Origin: a virus
IMG/VR virus record: IMGVR_UViG_3300042294_003666
Coordinates: 1 to 32,649 of that record
Reading direction: 5' to 3' (one strand)
DNA: 32,649 bases
A program made the position numbers and the translations under genes. Of this stretch, positions 5,971 to 12,703 are shown piece after piece. How positions within the stretch are numbered: position 1 is the stretch's first letter; every line of letters begins with the position of its first letter. The notes beneath the pieces were generated by a model, which saw only the letters and a list, made by a program, of their open reading frames with translations, made no database searches and was not told the DNA's origin.

Positions 5971-7026
5971 TTAAAACTTTAGCAGGTGGGCCACGTTATC
6001 CGATTTTGCGCGCCTCAACTTATCGTAGTGCTCTATCATCGCAACGGAACCATGACGAGAAAATTTGGCAACCTCCCGATGAGGCACGCCATCTTCGAGG
6101 AGCTTGGTGATAGCGGTAGCTCGAGCGCAGTGTGGGGAAAAAGAGCCGGTGAGCCCGACGCGGCGCATGTATAGGCCAAAGCTCCGTCGTACTGTCCTGT
6201 CGTACAAAAACTCGTTGATGGGTTTCCCAGCGCGGTATTTCGTAAAAAGCGGATCGAGGTCGGCGGTATGGTGCCCCCGTCGTATCTGAAGATATGCACG
6301 GACGTGCTCGGCAGCCCAGGCGCCGATGCTTTGCTCCTCAGCACGTTGGCGTTTTGTATTGCGGAGCGTAAGCACTATCGACCCCTCTGGCCCCTCTTTA
6401 ACGTCACCTACGCGCAAGTTGATGGCCTCATTAAGACGCAAGGCGCCCCCGAAAAGCGCCGCTAATAGTGCCTTATCTTGCGCCCCTTCGGCCTCAAAAA
6501 AGTTTAGCTTGAAAAGCTCGGCAACGTTTTGAAAAGGGACAAGTTGATGGGGACGTCGGTCGTTGCCTCGGATGCGTTGCATATCGCGCTTAGGTTTTCT
6601 CCACGGGTTTGACGTTACGGCAGCAAGGTTTACCAGCTCGTCCCAGATCGATGAGAGCACGATAATCTTATGTTTTACAGTTGCAAGGCTCACGCGGTCG
6701 GAGATGGATGCGCTCCTCCCCGCTTGCGCCGGCAGCGTGCGCAGGTAGTTGGAGTACCGCGTCACCTCGACATGGCCGACGGTTTTAAGCCGCGCCGCGC
6801 CAGCCGCGTTGAATTCAATGCCGAACAACCCACAAAATTCTTCCAGGATTTTGCGATATTGCCGAGCGGTAGTTCTAGCCTTGAGTTCGAAAAACTGATT
6901 TAGATCGTCAAACATTCCCCACGTATCCCGTTTGTCGTTAGAACGAATGTTGATCGACAAATTAACGGGATTGTTGCGTGTGTCCGTGGTCGTTTGAATG
7001 AGGCGCAGTGTTGGGCGAGTATTCAT
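5971..7026 (-). CDS. int: Tyrosine recombinase (phage integrase)
   Basis: 351 residues from ATG 7024-7026, preferred over a GTG six bases upstream because AAGG lies five bases before it. Integrates and excises the phage genome by strand exchange through a covalent 3'-phosphotyrosyl link. A SAM-like core-binding domain covers about residues 35-140. The catalytic domain carries Arg197 (GGALRLNEAIN), Lys225 (RNTKRQ), His299 and Arg302 (SPHCARA), His325 (FSRHGSVAM) and Tyr334 (IEHYDKL), so all key residues are present. It lies between the replication genes and recT; the repeat-rich region at its 3' side is the likely place for attP or arm sites. No excisionase recognised. Confidence 0.93.
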   Translation of the reverse strand: MNTRPTLRLIQTTTDTRNNPVNLSINIRSNDKRDTWGMFDDLNQFFELKARTTARQYRKILEEFCGLFGIEFNAAGAARLKTVGHVEVTRYSNYLRTLPAQAGRSASISDRVSLATVKHKIIVLSSIWDELVNLAAVTSNPWRKPKRDMQRIRGNDRRPHQLVPFQNVAELFKLNFFEAEGAQDKALLAALFGGALRLNEAINLRVGDVKEGPEGSIVLTLRNTKRQRAEEQSIGAWAAEHVRAYLQIRRGHHTADLDPLFTKYRAGKPINEFLYDRTVRRSFGLYMRRVGLTGSFSPHCARATAITKLLEDGVPHREVAKFSRHGSVAMIEHYDKLRRAKSDNVAHLLKF

Positions 7027-7040
7027 GCACACCTTGTTGT

Positions 7041-7070
7041 GAGCGGCGGCGCTGCCCAGAACCGCCGCTC
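7041..7070. promoter_or_regulatory. Strong GC stem-loop ahead of integrase
   Basis: GAGCGGCGG at 7041-7049 pairs perfectly with CCGCCGCTC at 7062-7070 around a 12-base loop, in the gap between the recT stop and the integrase start. No T run follows on either strand, so it is not a canonical intrinsic terminator. It could attenuate or protect read-through transcript from recT into the integrase. Confidence 0.5.
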
Positions 7071-7076
7071 AAGTTG

Positions 7077-7922
7077 TTATCCGGTTGTCACCTCTCCGGT
7101 GTCGAGGTCGATTGTCACATCACCATCAACAGCGGCGAGAAACGCTTCAACGGCTTTCCGGTCGAGGTCCAGTAGCTTGTTTACATTTGCAAGCAGCTTA
7201 GGGGCGTCGGCTTGGTACGCATCGCGCACCGTTTGACCCTGCAAGCTGCACCGCGTTGTAATGACCCACCGGGCAAGCGCGTCAAGATCCTCCCCGTCAA
7301 TCGCGTTTTGCAACACCTTTGCCGGGTCGGTATGGAACGAAGCAGGTACATCGTCACCGTCGGGCATCGGCATGATGCGGCTCACCTTGGGGCGCTCAAC
7401 AAGCGTCACTTCATCTATTTCCTCCCTCGAGTACAGGCCGCCCAGGATGTCGGCGAACATATTCCTAACCAAAATCGACACCGCTCGAGCGTACAACATC
7501 GCCTTTGGCATCCGTTTCCAGTTGTCTTTAGAGGTGAGCCCGGCGCGGGTGGCATCTTCCCAGGAGTAGGAAGCGGAGTCCGTCCAATCGCCGCGGGTAC
7601 ACTCGAGGGTGCAAACGGTGTCGCTCCATTCGAGGGTTTTGATACGGCCACCATGCGCGATTGCGAGACTCTTCAAGGCTTGCGCCTCGAGCGTCGGTTT
7701 GCCGTTTATTACGGTGATCGAGTTGAGCGCGCGGATAGGTGAAAACCCAAGCTCTCGGCCGTACAGGATAGCCGTCAACACGCTCTCGGGGCTCCGGTAG
7801 TGGTTTGGCAACATGCCCGACTTGAGCAGCACCACCGCCATGCTCAACTTTTGCGAGAGGTTGTTTGCGTAGCTCTCAATTGACGCTGGCCCTTCCGTAA
7901 TCGTTGCTAGGTCTTTACTCAT
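7077..7922 (-). CDS. recT: RecT-family single-strand annealing protein
   Basis: 281 residues from ATG 7920-7922, overlapping the preceding stop by eight bases. Binds single-stranded DNA and anneals complementary strands for phage recombination. Family features: a helical start, then YRSPESVLTAILYGRELGFS and PIRALNSITVINGKPTLEAQ (the RecT core), a strand-rich part with WKRMPKAMLYARAVSILVR, and an acidic tail ending in DLDTGEVTTG. The partner exonuclease usual in recET-type modules is not recognisable nearby. It lies in the leftward block just before the integrase. Confidence 0.9.
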   Translation of the reverse strand: MSKDLATITEGPASIESYANNLSQKLSMAVVLLKSGMLPNHYRSPESVLTAILYGRELGFSPIRALNSITVINGKPTLEAQALKSLAIAHGGRIKTLEWSDTVCTLECTRGDWTDSASYSWEDATRAGLTSKDNWKRMPKAMLYARAVSILVRNMFADILGGLYSREEIDEVTLVERPKVSRIMPMPDGDDVPASFHTDPAKVLQNAIDGEDLDALARWVITTRCSLQGQTVRDAYQADAPKLLANVNKLLDLDRKAVEAFLAAVDGDVTIDLDTGEVTTG

Positions 7923-8127
7923 ATAATTCCCCTCCCCTTTCCTCGTTATTCATTTCCAAAGTGTTCAAAAGTAGCTCAAGCTCGGCCGCACCAACGCACG
8001 CGCACGCTTGTGAGCAGTATTCCCCGTGCCGCGCGATCCACCACGTTTTGGTGTGGCGGTATATATCGCGGTCGCAGCACGAGCAGCGTCGGCCCTGGTC
8101 GTCGTCAATCGTCCTTGTTTCAACCAC
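7915..8127 (-). CDS. Small Cys-rich, zinc-finger-like protein, 70 aa
   Basis: I place the start at GTG 8125-8127, which lies seven bases beyond a GGAGGAG ribosome binding site embedded in the upstream stop region. The longer upstream reading has shadow-like composition. CSCCDRD and a CSQACAC cluster are separated by about 20 residues with His and Trp, a likely single zinc site. The C-terminal helix is acidic (ELELLLNTLEMNNEE). Coupled to recT by an eight-base overlap. A nucleic-acid-binding role is inference. Confidence 0.6.
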   Translation of the reverse strand: MVETRTIDDDQGRRCSCCDRDIYRHTKTWWIARHGEYCSQACACVGAAELELLLNTLEMNNEERGGELYE

Positions 8128-8131
8128 TGCC

Positions 8132-8332
8132 CTACTCCTCCCCGCTATTATACCAGCTTGCCACGATTGCGGTTGCGGCTTGTATAAGGTGCTCACGCGC
8201 CTCGGGGCTAAGCCCTGGGTTTTCGGTTGTGATGACGTGCTCGATCTCGGTACGCAAGGAGAGCAGGTGCCGCACAAGGTCGGCGGCGTCTTCTCTGTCG
8301 GGTAGCGAGAGTGGTTTTGTTTTGCTTGGCAT
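8132..8332 (-). CDS. Hypothetical small phage protein, 66 aa
   Basis: Start at ATG 8330-8332 is fixed by AAGGAGG five bases upstream. The protein is two or three helices with a charged surface (REDAADLVRHLLSLRTEIEH, then SPEAREHLIQAATAIVAS). Its stop (8132-8134) overlaps the ribosome binding site of the next gene. No family recognised. Confidence 0.65.
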   Translation of the reverse strand: MPSKTKPLSLPDREDAADLVRHLLSLRTEIEHVITTENPGLSPEAREHLIQAATAIVASWYNSGEE

Positions 8333-8404
8333 GTGGTCCTCCTTGACCGTCGGCAACATCGCCGATCAACGCTCTCCCCGCGCACGGGGTAAGCACTCAT
8401 CGGC

Positions 8405-8435
8405 GCCGGCATAGCCCTCCTCGAGCTACGCCGGC
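8405..8435 (-). terminator. Stem-loop between two leftward genes
   Basis: GCCGGCATAGC at 8405-8415 and GCTACGCCGGC at 8425-8435 form an 11-base stem with one mismatch or wobble and a nine-base loop. It follows the stop of the small membrane protein gene. No T run follows on the minus strand, so termination, if any, would need a factor; otherwise it is an mRNA-end stabiliser. One CTCGAG copy spans the loop and stem. Confidence 0.4.
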
Positions 8436-8442
8436 GGCTTTA

Positions 8443-8634
8443 CTACCTACGCCGTGAAAGCTCCTGTACGTCTTTCGATGACGGCACAGAGAGCGTTACG
8501 TCGTTCCCCATTACGTGCACGTTGAAGAACATCCATGAGCCCAAAACCCCCAACACAATCATGTCGGTGATGATCGTTACGGCAACGCCTTTGAATGTGA
8601 ACAAGTCTTGTTTGATTTCGTTAACTAAACTCAT
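8443..8634 (-). CDS. Small single-pass membrane protein, 63 aa
   Basis: ATG at 8632-8634 overlaps the lipoprotein stop by four bases, so the two are probably co-translated. A hydrophobic segment of about 20 residues (VAVTIITDMIVLGVLGSWMF) follows a short charged N-terminus (EIKQDLFTFKG); the tail ends in Arg. The pair with the lipoprotein recalls two-component spanin architecture, but order, size and early position do not match known spanins closely. Function unknown. Confidence 0.65.
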   Translation of the reverse strand: MSLVNEIKQDLFTFKGVAVTIITDMIVLGVLGSWMFFNVHVMGNDVTLSVPSSKDVQELSRRR

Positions 8635-8831
8635 GATCCGGTTACCTCCTCAGTTTCAGCCTTGCAGCTTACGAACAGACACTTAAGCGGTGGCGTTTTG
8701 TGGGTCTTTTGCGAGCTATAGGACTCGTCAACCTTCATCACCCATGCCTTTCCCCCTATCTCCAACCCGCTGCAACCGGTGGCGCATACAAGCGCCGCAC
8801 AGCACAGCAAAACCTTCATCGCTCTTTTCAT
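8631..8831 (-). CDS. Small lipoprotein, 66 aa
   Basis: ATG at 8829-8831 with AGGAGG nine bases upstream. N-terminus KRAMKVLL, then a hydrophobic run ending in the lipobox VCATGC, so Cys20 would be lipid-modified and the mature protein (about 46 residues) anchored in a membrane. The mature part is strand-like and has two further Cys residues (KCLFVSC). A lipoprotein coupled to a membrane protein could act in lysis or in superinfection exclusion; I cannot decide. Confidence 0.7.
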   Translation of the reverse strand: MKRAMKVLLCCAALVCATGCSGLEIGGKAWVMKVDESYSSQKTHKTPPLKCLFVSCKAETEEVTGS

Positions 8832-8881
8832 GGTGTGTTTCCTCCTATGGTTACACGTTAAAAAACCTTGAATGATTTTAA

Positions 8882-8904
8882 GGGGTCCGGAAAATCCGGA
8901 CCCC
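8882..8904 (-). terminator. Perfect 10-bp hairpin after the first leftward gene
   Basis: GGGGTCCGGA at 8882-8891 pairs perfectly with TCCGGACCCC at 8895-8904 around a three-base loop. On the minus strand it follows the 8919-9134 gene and is followed by TTAAAAT rather than a clean T run. It probably attenuates read-through, so that the first gene is expressed more than those downstream. Confidence 0.55.
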
Positions 8905-8918
8905 CTTGACAGCCGCGA

Positions 8919-9134
8919 TCACGCTTGGGCGATAGCAGCAAACAGTCGCTCGGTGAGACACGGCACGGCGAGCTCGTCGCGCGTGAACGGGTAAAGCCCG
9001 TCGCGGTCGTCGTACCTGACCCAATAGGTAACGAAGCCGAGCCAATCGCGCTCGAAGTGTACGACCTCAACCTCAAACTTATCGCCGAGCCAATCGGTGA
9101 CGACTGCCCTTGTGCCTTCTGCTAAACGAATCAT
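8919..9134 (-). CDS. Hypothetical small protein, 71 aa, beta-rich
   Basis: First gene of the leftward block. ATG at 9132-9134 with GAGGAGGG upstream. Sequence alternates strands (AVVTDWLGDKFEVEVVHFE, then GFVTYWVRYDD) like a small SH3- or KOW-type barrel, with a C-terminal helix. No family recognised. A stem-loop follows it, separating it from the lipoprotein gene. Being first after the divergent control region, it may be a very early product. Confidence 0.7.
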   Translation of the reverse strand: MIRLAEGTRAVVTDWLGDKFEVEVVHFERDWLGFVTYWVRYDDRDGLYPFTRDELAVPCLTERLFAAIAQA

Positions 9135-9185
9135 AGGTACCCTCCTCTAAACCGCGGCATCTTATCCGCGTGTGGTATATATCGT

Positions 9186-9279
9186 TGTACAAGTAAACTT
9201 ACTTGAGTGTGATGAAGATAGCAAGCGAAGTTGTGCAAGTATTGTTGCAGTGTGCAAGGAAAGATGTACAATGTAAGTT
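9186..9279. promoter_or_regulatory. Divergent control region: repeated operators and rightward promoter
   Basis: Four copies of TGTRCAA occur at 9186-9192, 9232-9238, 9251-9257 and 9265-9271, and the perfect inverted repeat CAAGTAA-AC-TTACTTG lies at 9190-9205. A rightward promoter candidate is TTGCAG (9245-9250), 16-base spacer, TACAAT (9267-9272); two of the repeats overlap its spacer and -10 box. The predicted start point is at or next to the ATG at 9280, so the regulator message may be leaderless. I could not place a convincing leftward promoter. The layout suits autoregulation by the adjoining HTH protein. Confidence 0.5.
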
Positions 9280-9513
9280 ATGCGGATGAAACTGTTGGAT
9301 CTTGTTAAGAAAGAGCGCGGGCTTACCAATTACGGCGTGGCAAAGGCGCTTCGGGCGCTTGGTGTTGAGATAACCACCCAGGGGATCGACCACTACGAAA
9401 AGGGCAAAGCAAAGGCTATGCGGCTCGATGTGCTGTGTGGCCTGAAAACGCTTTTGGGCGCCAAATGGGAAACCGTCGGCAAAGTGCTTGAGGAGGAGTT
9501 TCGGAAGAAGTAG
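9280..9513 (+). CDS. Small HTH (Cro/C1-type) regulator, 77 aa
   Basis: Starts at ATG 9280 (a second ATG at 9286) with no ribosome binding site. An HTH spans about residues 8-45: LVKKERGLTNYGVAKALRAL then ITTQGIDHYEKGKAKAMRLD. The rest is a short helical tail with no C-terminal oligomerisation or peptidase domain, so it is Cro-sized and not a full CI. It lies between the repeat-rich control region and the late operon and is the obvious candidate for binding TGTRCAA. Whether it is the lysogeny repressor or a Cro-like switch is not decidable here. Confidence 0.75.
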   Translation: MRMKLLDLVKKERGLTNYGVAKALRALGVEITTQGIDHYEKGKAKAMRLDVLCGLKTLLGAKWETVGKVLEEEFRKK

Positions 9514-9582
9514 CGGGCATCCTGGGCGCTATATGGGCCGTCTGTCCTTGTAAAGTTGTCCAAGTGGCCTTACCTTGAAGGG

Positions 9583-10881
9583 ATGCGAAAACAAGAAACT
9601 CCCGCCTATAAAAAGCTCGAGGTAGCGTTGGCCGCGACCTCCTCAATCATCCCTTACTCGCTCAACAACCGAGTGCACTCGGATCAGCAGGTAGATCGGA
9701 TCGCCAATTCCATAGCACAGTTTGGGTTCAACCAGCCGATAGTGACGGACGAAAACAACGTCATCCTGGTAGGCCACGGGCGCCTTGAAGCCGCAAAGAA
9801 ACTCGGCCTCGAGCAGGTGCCGGTTCTCAAGAAAGCCGACCTCACCGAAACCCAAAAGAAGGCGTACCGCATCCTCGACAACAAGTTACAGAACGATTCG
9901 ACCTGGGATCTAGAAAACCTCGAGCTGGAGTTGGACGCCTTAACAGAAGGCGGGTTTGACTTGAAACCCTGGGGGTTGGATGAACTGGCCGGCATGTTCG
10001 CCGAGGAGCCGGTCGTTGAGGAGGATGACTATGAGGCACCTGACGCGAACGAGGTTGAAACGGTCATTAAGCGCGGGGACGTAATAGAGCTCGGGCGGCA
10101 TCGGGTTATGTGCGGGGATAGTACGAGCGCCGAAGATGTGCAGCGGCTGATGGATGGGGCAAAGGCGCACTTGTGGATCACTGACCCGCCCTACGGTGTT
10201 GGATACGAGTCTGCGGGCAGGCGAGGAAAAGCAAACCAGCACGCCGACATTGAAAACGATTCAATGCCGCTCGACAGCATGGCAGTTTTTTGGCAATCGG
10301 CTGCCGAGTGTGCGTATGAGTCATGCACGGACGCCGCTTCGTACTACTGGTTTGCGTGTCAGGGGGGGGACCAGATGATGATGATGATGATGATGAGCAT
10401 ATCGCGTGCCAGATGGCGAGTTCGTCATGAGTTGATATGGGTCAAGGATCAGATGGTTTTCGGTCGGTGCGACTATCACTACAAGCACGAGCCAATCTTG
10501 TACGGGTGGAAGCAGGACGGAACGCATGAGTGGCACGCAGACCGAAAGCAGACGAGCGTTTTAGAATACGAGCGGCCAAAAAAATCAGACGAGCACCCCA
10601 CCATGAAACCGGTGCAGTTGGTCGCGTACCTTGCGGTCAACAATACTTCCAAGGGCCAGTTGATCCTCGACACATTCCTTGGCTCCGGCACCACCCTGAT
10701 CGCCGCCGACCAAATAAACCGCACCTGCTATGGTATGGAGATAAGCCCGCAGTATTGCCAGGTCATCGTTGACCGGTACAAGGCGCATTGTGACAAGGCA
10801 GGTAAGCCGTTTCAGTGTAAGATAAACGGAGAAGATGTATCGAAGTACATTAGCGACAAAGGCGCAGGAGCCGACAAATGA
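9583..10881 (+). CDS. ParB-like nuclease domain fused to DNA adenine/cytosine-N methyltransferase
   Basis: 432 residues from ATG 9583; an in-frame TTG at 9556 is an alternative and both ribosome binding sites are weak. Residues 10-100 are a ParB/Srx-like domain (NNRVHSDQQVDRIANSIAQF, then ILVGHGRLEAAKKLG). After an acidic linker comes an amino-methyltransferase: motif IV DPPYG at residue 201 precedes the SAM-binding FLGSGTT at residue 365, the order of beta-type enzymes. Inside the methyltransferase a G8 tract and seven ATG codons encode GGD then seven Met. It is the only methyltransferase seen and may protect phage DNA. ATGA overlap with the small terminase. Target unknown. Confidence 0.88.
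   Translation: MRKQETPAYKKLEVALAATSSIIPYSLNNRVHSDQQVDRIANSIAQFGFNQPIVTDENNVILVGHGRLEAAKKLGLEQVPVLKKADLTETQKKAYRILDNKLQNDSTWDLENLELELDALTEGGFDLKPWGLDELAGMFAEEPVVEEDDYEAPDANEVETVIKRGDVIELGRHRVMCGDSTSAEDVQRLMDGAKAHLWITDPPYGVGYESAGRRGKANQHADIENDSMPLDSMAVFWQSAAECAYESCTDAASYYWFACQGGDQMMMMMMMSISRARWRVRHELIWVKDQMVFGRCDYHYKHEPILYGWKQDGTHEWHADRKQTSVLEYERPKKSDEHPTMKPVQLVAYLAVNNTSKGQLILDTFLGSGTTLIAADQINRTCYGMEISPQYCQVIVDRYKAHCDKAGKPFQCKINGEDVSKYISDKGAGADK
10362..10395 (+). repeat. G8 tract and (ATG)7 microsatellite within the methyltransferase gene
   Basis: Eight G bases at 10362-10369 are followed five bases later by seven consecutive ATG codons (10375-10395). The G tract is a slippage-prone homopolymer whose change by one base would frameshift the methyltransferase. 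The ATG run would change in-frame Met number only. This is visible directly; phase variation is inference. Confidence 0.8.
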
Positions 10882-11213
10882 GCCGCAAGCCCTGGGAACC
10901 GAGCGAACAGGATCGCAAGCTAGTGGAGAAGATGGCGGCGTGCGGCGTCCCGCAGGACCAGATCGCCGCGGTGCTTGGGCGCGACCCGAAGACTCTTCGG
11001 AAGTATTGCGCCGAGGAGCTCGACCACGCAGCAACCCGAGCAAACGCAAACGTTGCGGCATCGCTGTATCAGGCGGCCATAAAGGGGAACGTAACGGCTC
11101 AAATCTTCTGGTGCAAAACCCGGCTCGGATGGAAGGAAGTGCAGCAGGTTGAGCACTCAGGAAAGATCGAATCCATCACTGTGAACGTTGTACGAAAAGA
11201 GCCGCCTAAGTGA
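10878..11213 (+). CDS. Terminase small subunit-like DNA-binding protein
   Basis: 111 residues, ATGA overlap with the methyltransferase and a GTG overlap with the large terminase. An N-terminal HTH (KMAACGVPQDQIAAVLGRDP, then KTLRKYC) is followed by a helical oligomerisation region ending in AASLYQAAIKGNVTAQIFW and CKTRLGWKE, a pattern common to small terminases of phages and prophages. It would recognise packaging sites and regulate the large subunit. Called from motif and position. Confidence 0.85.
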   Translation: MSRKPWEPSEQDRKLVEKMAACGVPQDQIAAVLGRDPKTLRKYCAEELDHAATRANANVAASLYQAAIKGNVTAQIFWCKTRLGWKEVQQVEHSGKIESITVNVVRKEPPK

Positions 11214-12703
11214 AGGTTGAACTAGAGCTCGGATTGTGGCCTCGCCAGGAGCAAGCGTTCCTTACAGAAGCAACCGAAGTTTTATTCGGGGGCGCCACTG
11301 AAGGGGGAAAAAGTTTTTTCATCCGAGTTGCATTGATCGCGTGGTGCATGGCAATCCCCGGCCTTCAATGCGTACTGATTCGAAAAAAGTTTCAAGACAT
11401 CATCGACAACCACGTTGAAGGGCCGACCGGTTTTCGCGCCTTGTTGGCGCCTCTAGTAGAGCAAAAGGCGGTTAAGATCACCGAGTCGGAAATAACCTTC
11501 CCCAAAGGCTCGCGCATAGCGTTTATGCACTGCCAGGATGAGCGACAGTTCTCGAGCGCGCAGGGCGTGGAAAAGCACGTCCTCGCTATCGACGAGGCGA
11601 CCCAGATAAGCGAGCGCCTGATCAGGTTTTTCCGCGCGTGGGTGCGGATGCCGAAGGAAATGAAAGACAGTTTGCCGGCAGAGTGGCGCGGCAAGTTCCC
11701 CCGCATCATTTATACCGCCAACCCTATCGGGCAATCGGTTTCCTTTTTCAAGCGCAACTTTGTTGAGCTATGCCGCGACGAAAAGATTGTCCAGGTCGAC
11801 GGCTTCAAACGCCAGTACCTCCTCTCGAGGTATACCGACAATTACTCAGTGGACGAAGACGCGCACAAGGGGCGCCTTGACGGTATAGGTGACGAGCAGC
11901 TTGCCCGAGCGTTGGACCTCGGCGACTGGAACGCCATCACGGGCGAGTTTTTCCCGGAATGGGACGAGGACCGCCACGTTATCAAATACGACTTCCGGGT
12001 GCCCTCGCACTGGACCAGGTTTCGAACCTTCGATTGGGGAACCGCAGATCCATTCGCCGTGTATTGGCTGGCCGTGGCCGACGGCGAGCCCTTCACCGAC
12101 CGGGATGGTAAAACCCGGTGGTTACCTCGAGGATCGCTCGTTGTATATCGCGAGTGGTACGGGTGCGACCCAACCGACCCGGCAAAAGGCGCACGCCTCA
12201 GAAACGAGGAGATTGCACAAGGGATTGTATCACGCAGTGATATAGGTCACGAGAACGTCCCAACGCTGACCGATTCCCTTCCCTTCCAGGATAGAGGAGG
12301 TGAAACAATCGCCGACGTATTCCGGCGCCACGGGGTGATCCTCACGCACGGCGACACCTCGCGCATACCGGGATGGTCACAGATGAGGAGCCGGTTGATC
12401 GGCATCCAGATCGATAGCAACGACCCCTTGCGATATCCCCTATTGTATGTAGCAGTCGATTGCAAGTATGCTAGAGACTACATTCCGGCCCTCCCCCGGC
12501 ATCCATCCGACCACAAAAAGGAAGATGCAGCCGAACACGGGGAAGCAACCCACGCCTGCGACGCTATCAGGCTCGGTTGTATGGCGCACACAATCATAAA
12601 AGATAAAAAGCTTCCGACAGAGGCGCGCATACAACGCGCGCTTGCTGCCAAACCAACAATTAAGAAGATCGCGGCACGCATGGGCTATGGCAATATCGGT
12701 TGA
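11210..12703 (+). CDS. terL: Terminase large subunit (packaging ATPase/nuclease)
   Basis: 497 residues from a GTG start overlapping the small subunit stop. Walker A FGGATEGGKS at residues 26-35, Walker B with acidic pair Asp128-Glu129 (VLAIDEAT), coupling motif IIYTANPIG near 166-174. The RNase H-like nuclease domain begins with FDWGTADPF (Asp275) and has further acidic residues. It drives DNA into the prohead and cuts it. Gene order small-large-portal is standard. The family is the one often found in podophages with long portals. Confidence 0.95.
   Translation: MKVELELGLWPRQEQAFLTEATEVLFGGATEGGKSFFIRVALIAWCMAIPGLQCVLIRKKFQDIIDNHVEGPTGFRALLAPLVEQKAVKITESEITFPKGSRIAFMHCQDERQFSSAQGVEKHVLAIDEATQISERLIRFFRAWVRMPKEMKDSLPAEWRGKFPRIIYTANPIGQSVSFFKRNFVELCRDEKIVQVDGFKRQYLLSRYTDNYSVDEDAHKGRLDGIGDEQLARALDLGDWNAITGEFFPEWDEDRHVIKYDFRVPSHWTRFRTFDWGTADPFAVYWLAVADGEPFTDRDGKTRWLPRGSLVVYREWYGCDPTDPAKGARLRNEEIAQGIVSRSDIGHENVPTLTDSLPFQDRGGETIADVFRRHGVILTHGDTSRIPGWSQMRSRLIGIQIDSNDPLRYPLLYVAVDCKYARDYIPALPRHPSDHKKEDAAEHGEATHACDAIRLGCMAHTIIKDKKLPTEARIQRALAAKPTIKKIAARMGYGNIG

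Noticed and set aside
7041-7070. Intrinsic terminator before integrase
   Set aside because: The stem is strong, but neither strand has a T run after it, so I list it only as a stem-loop.
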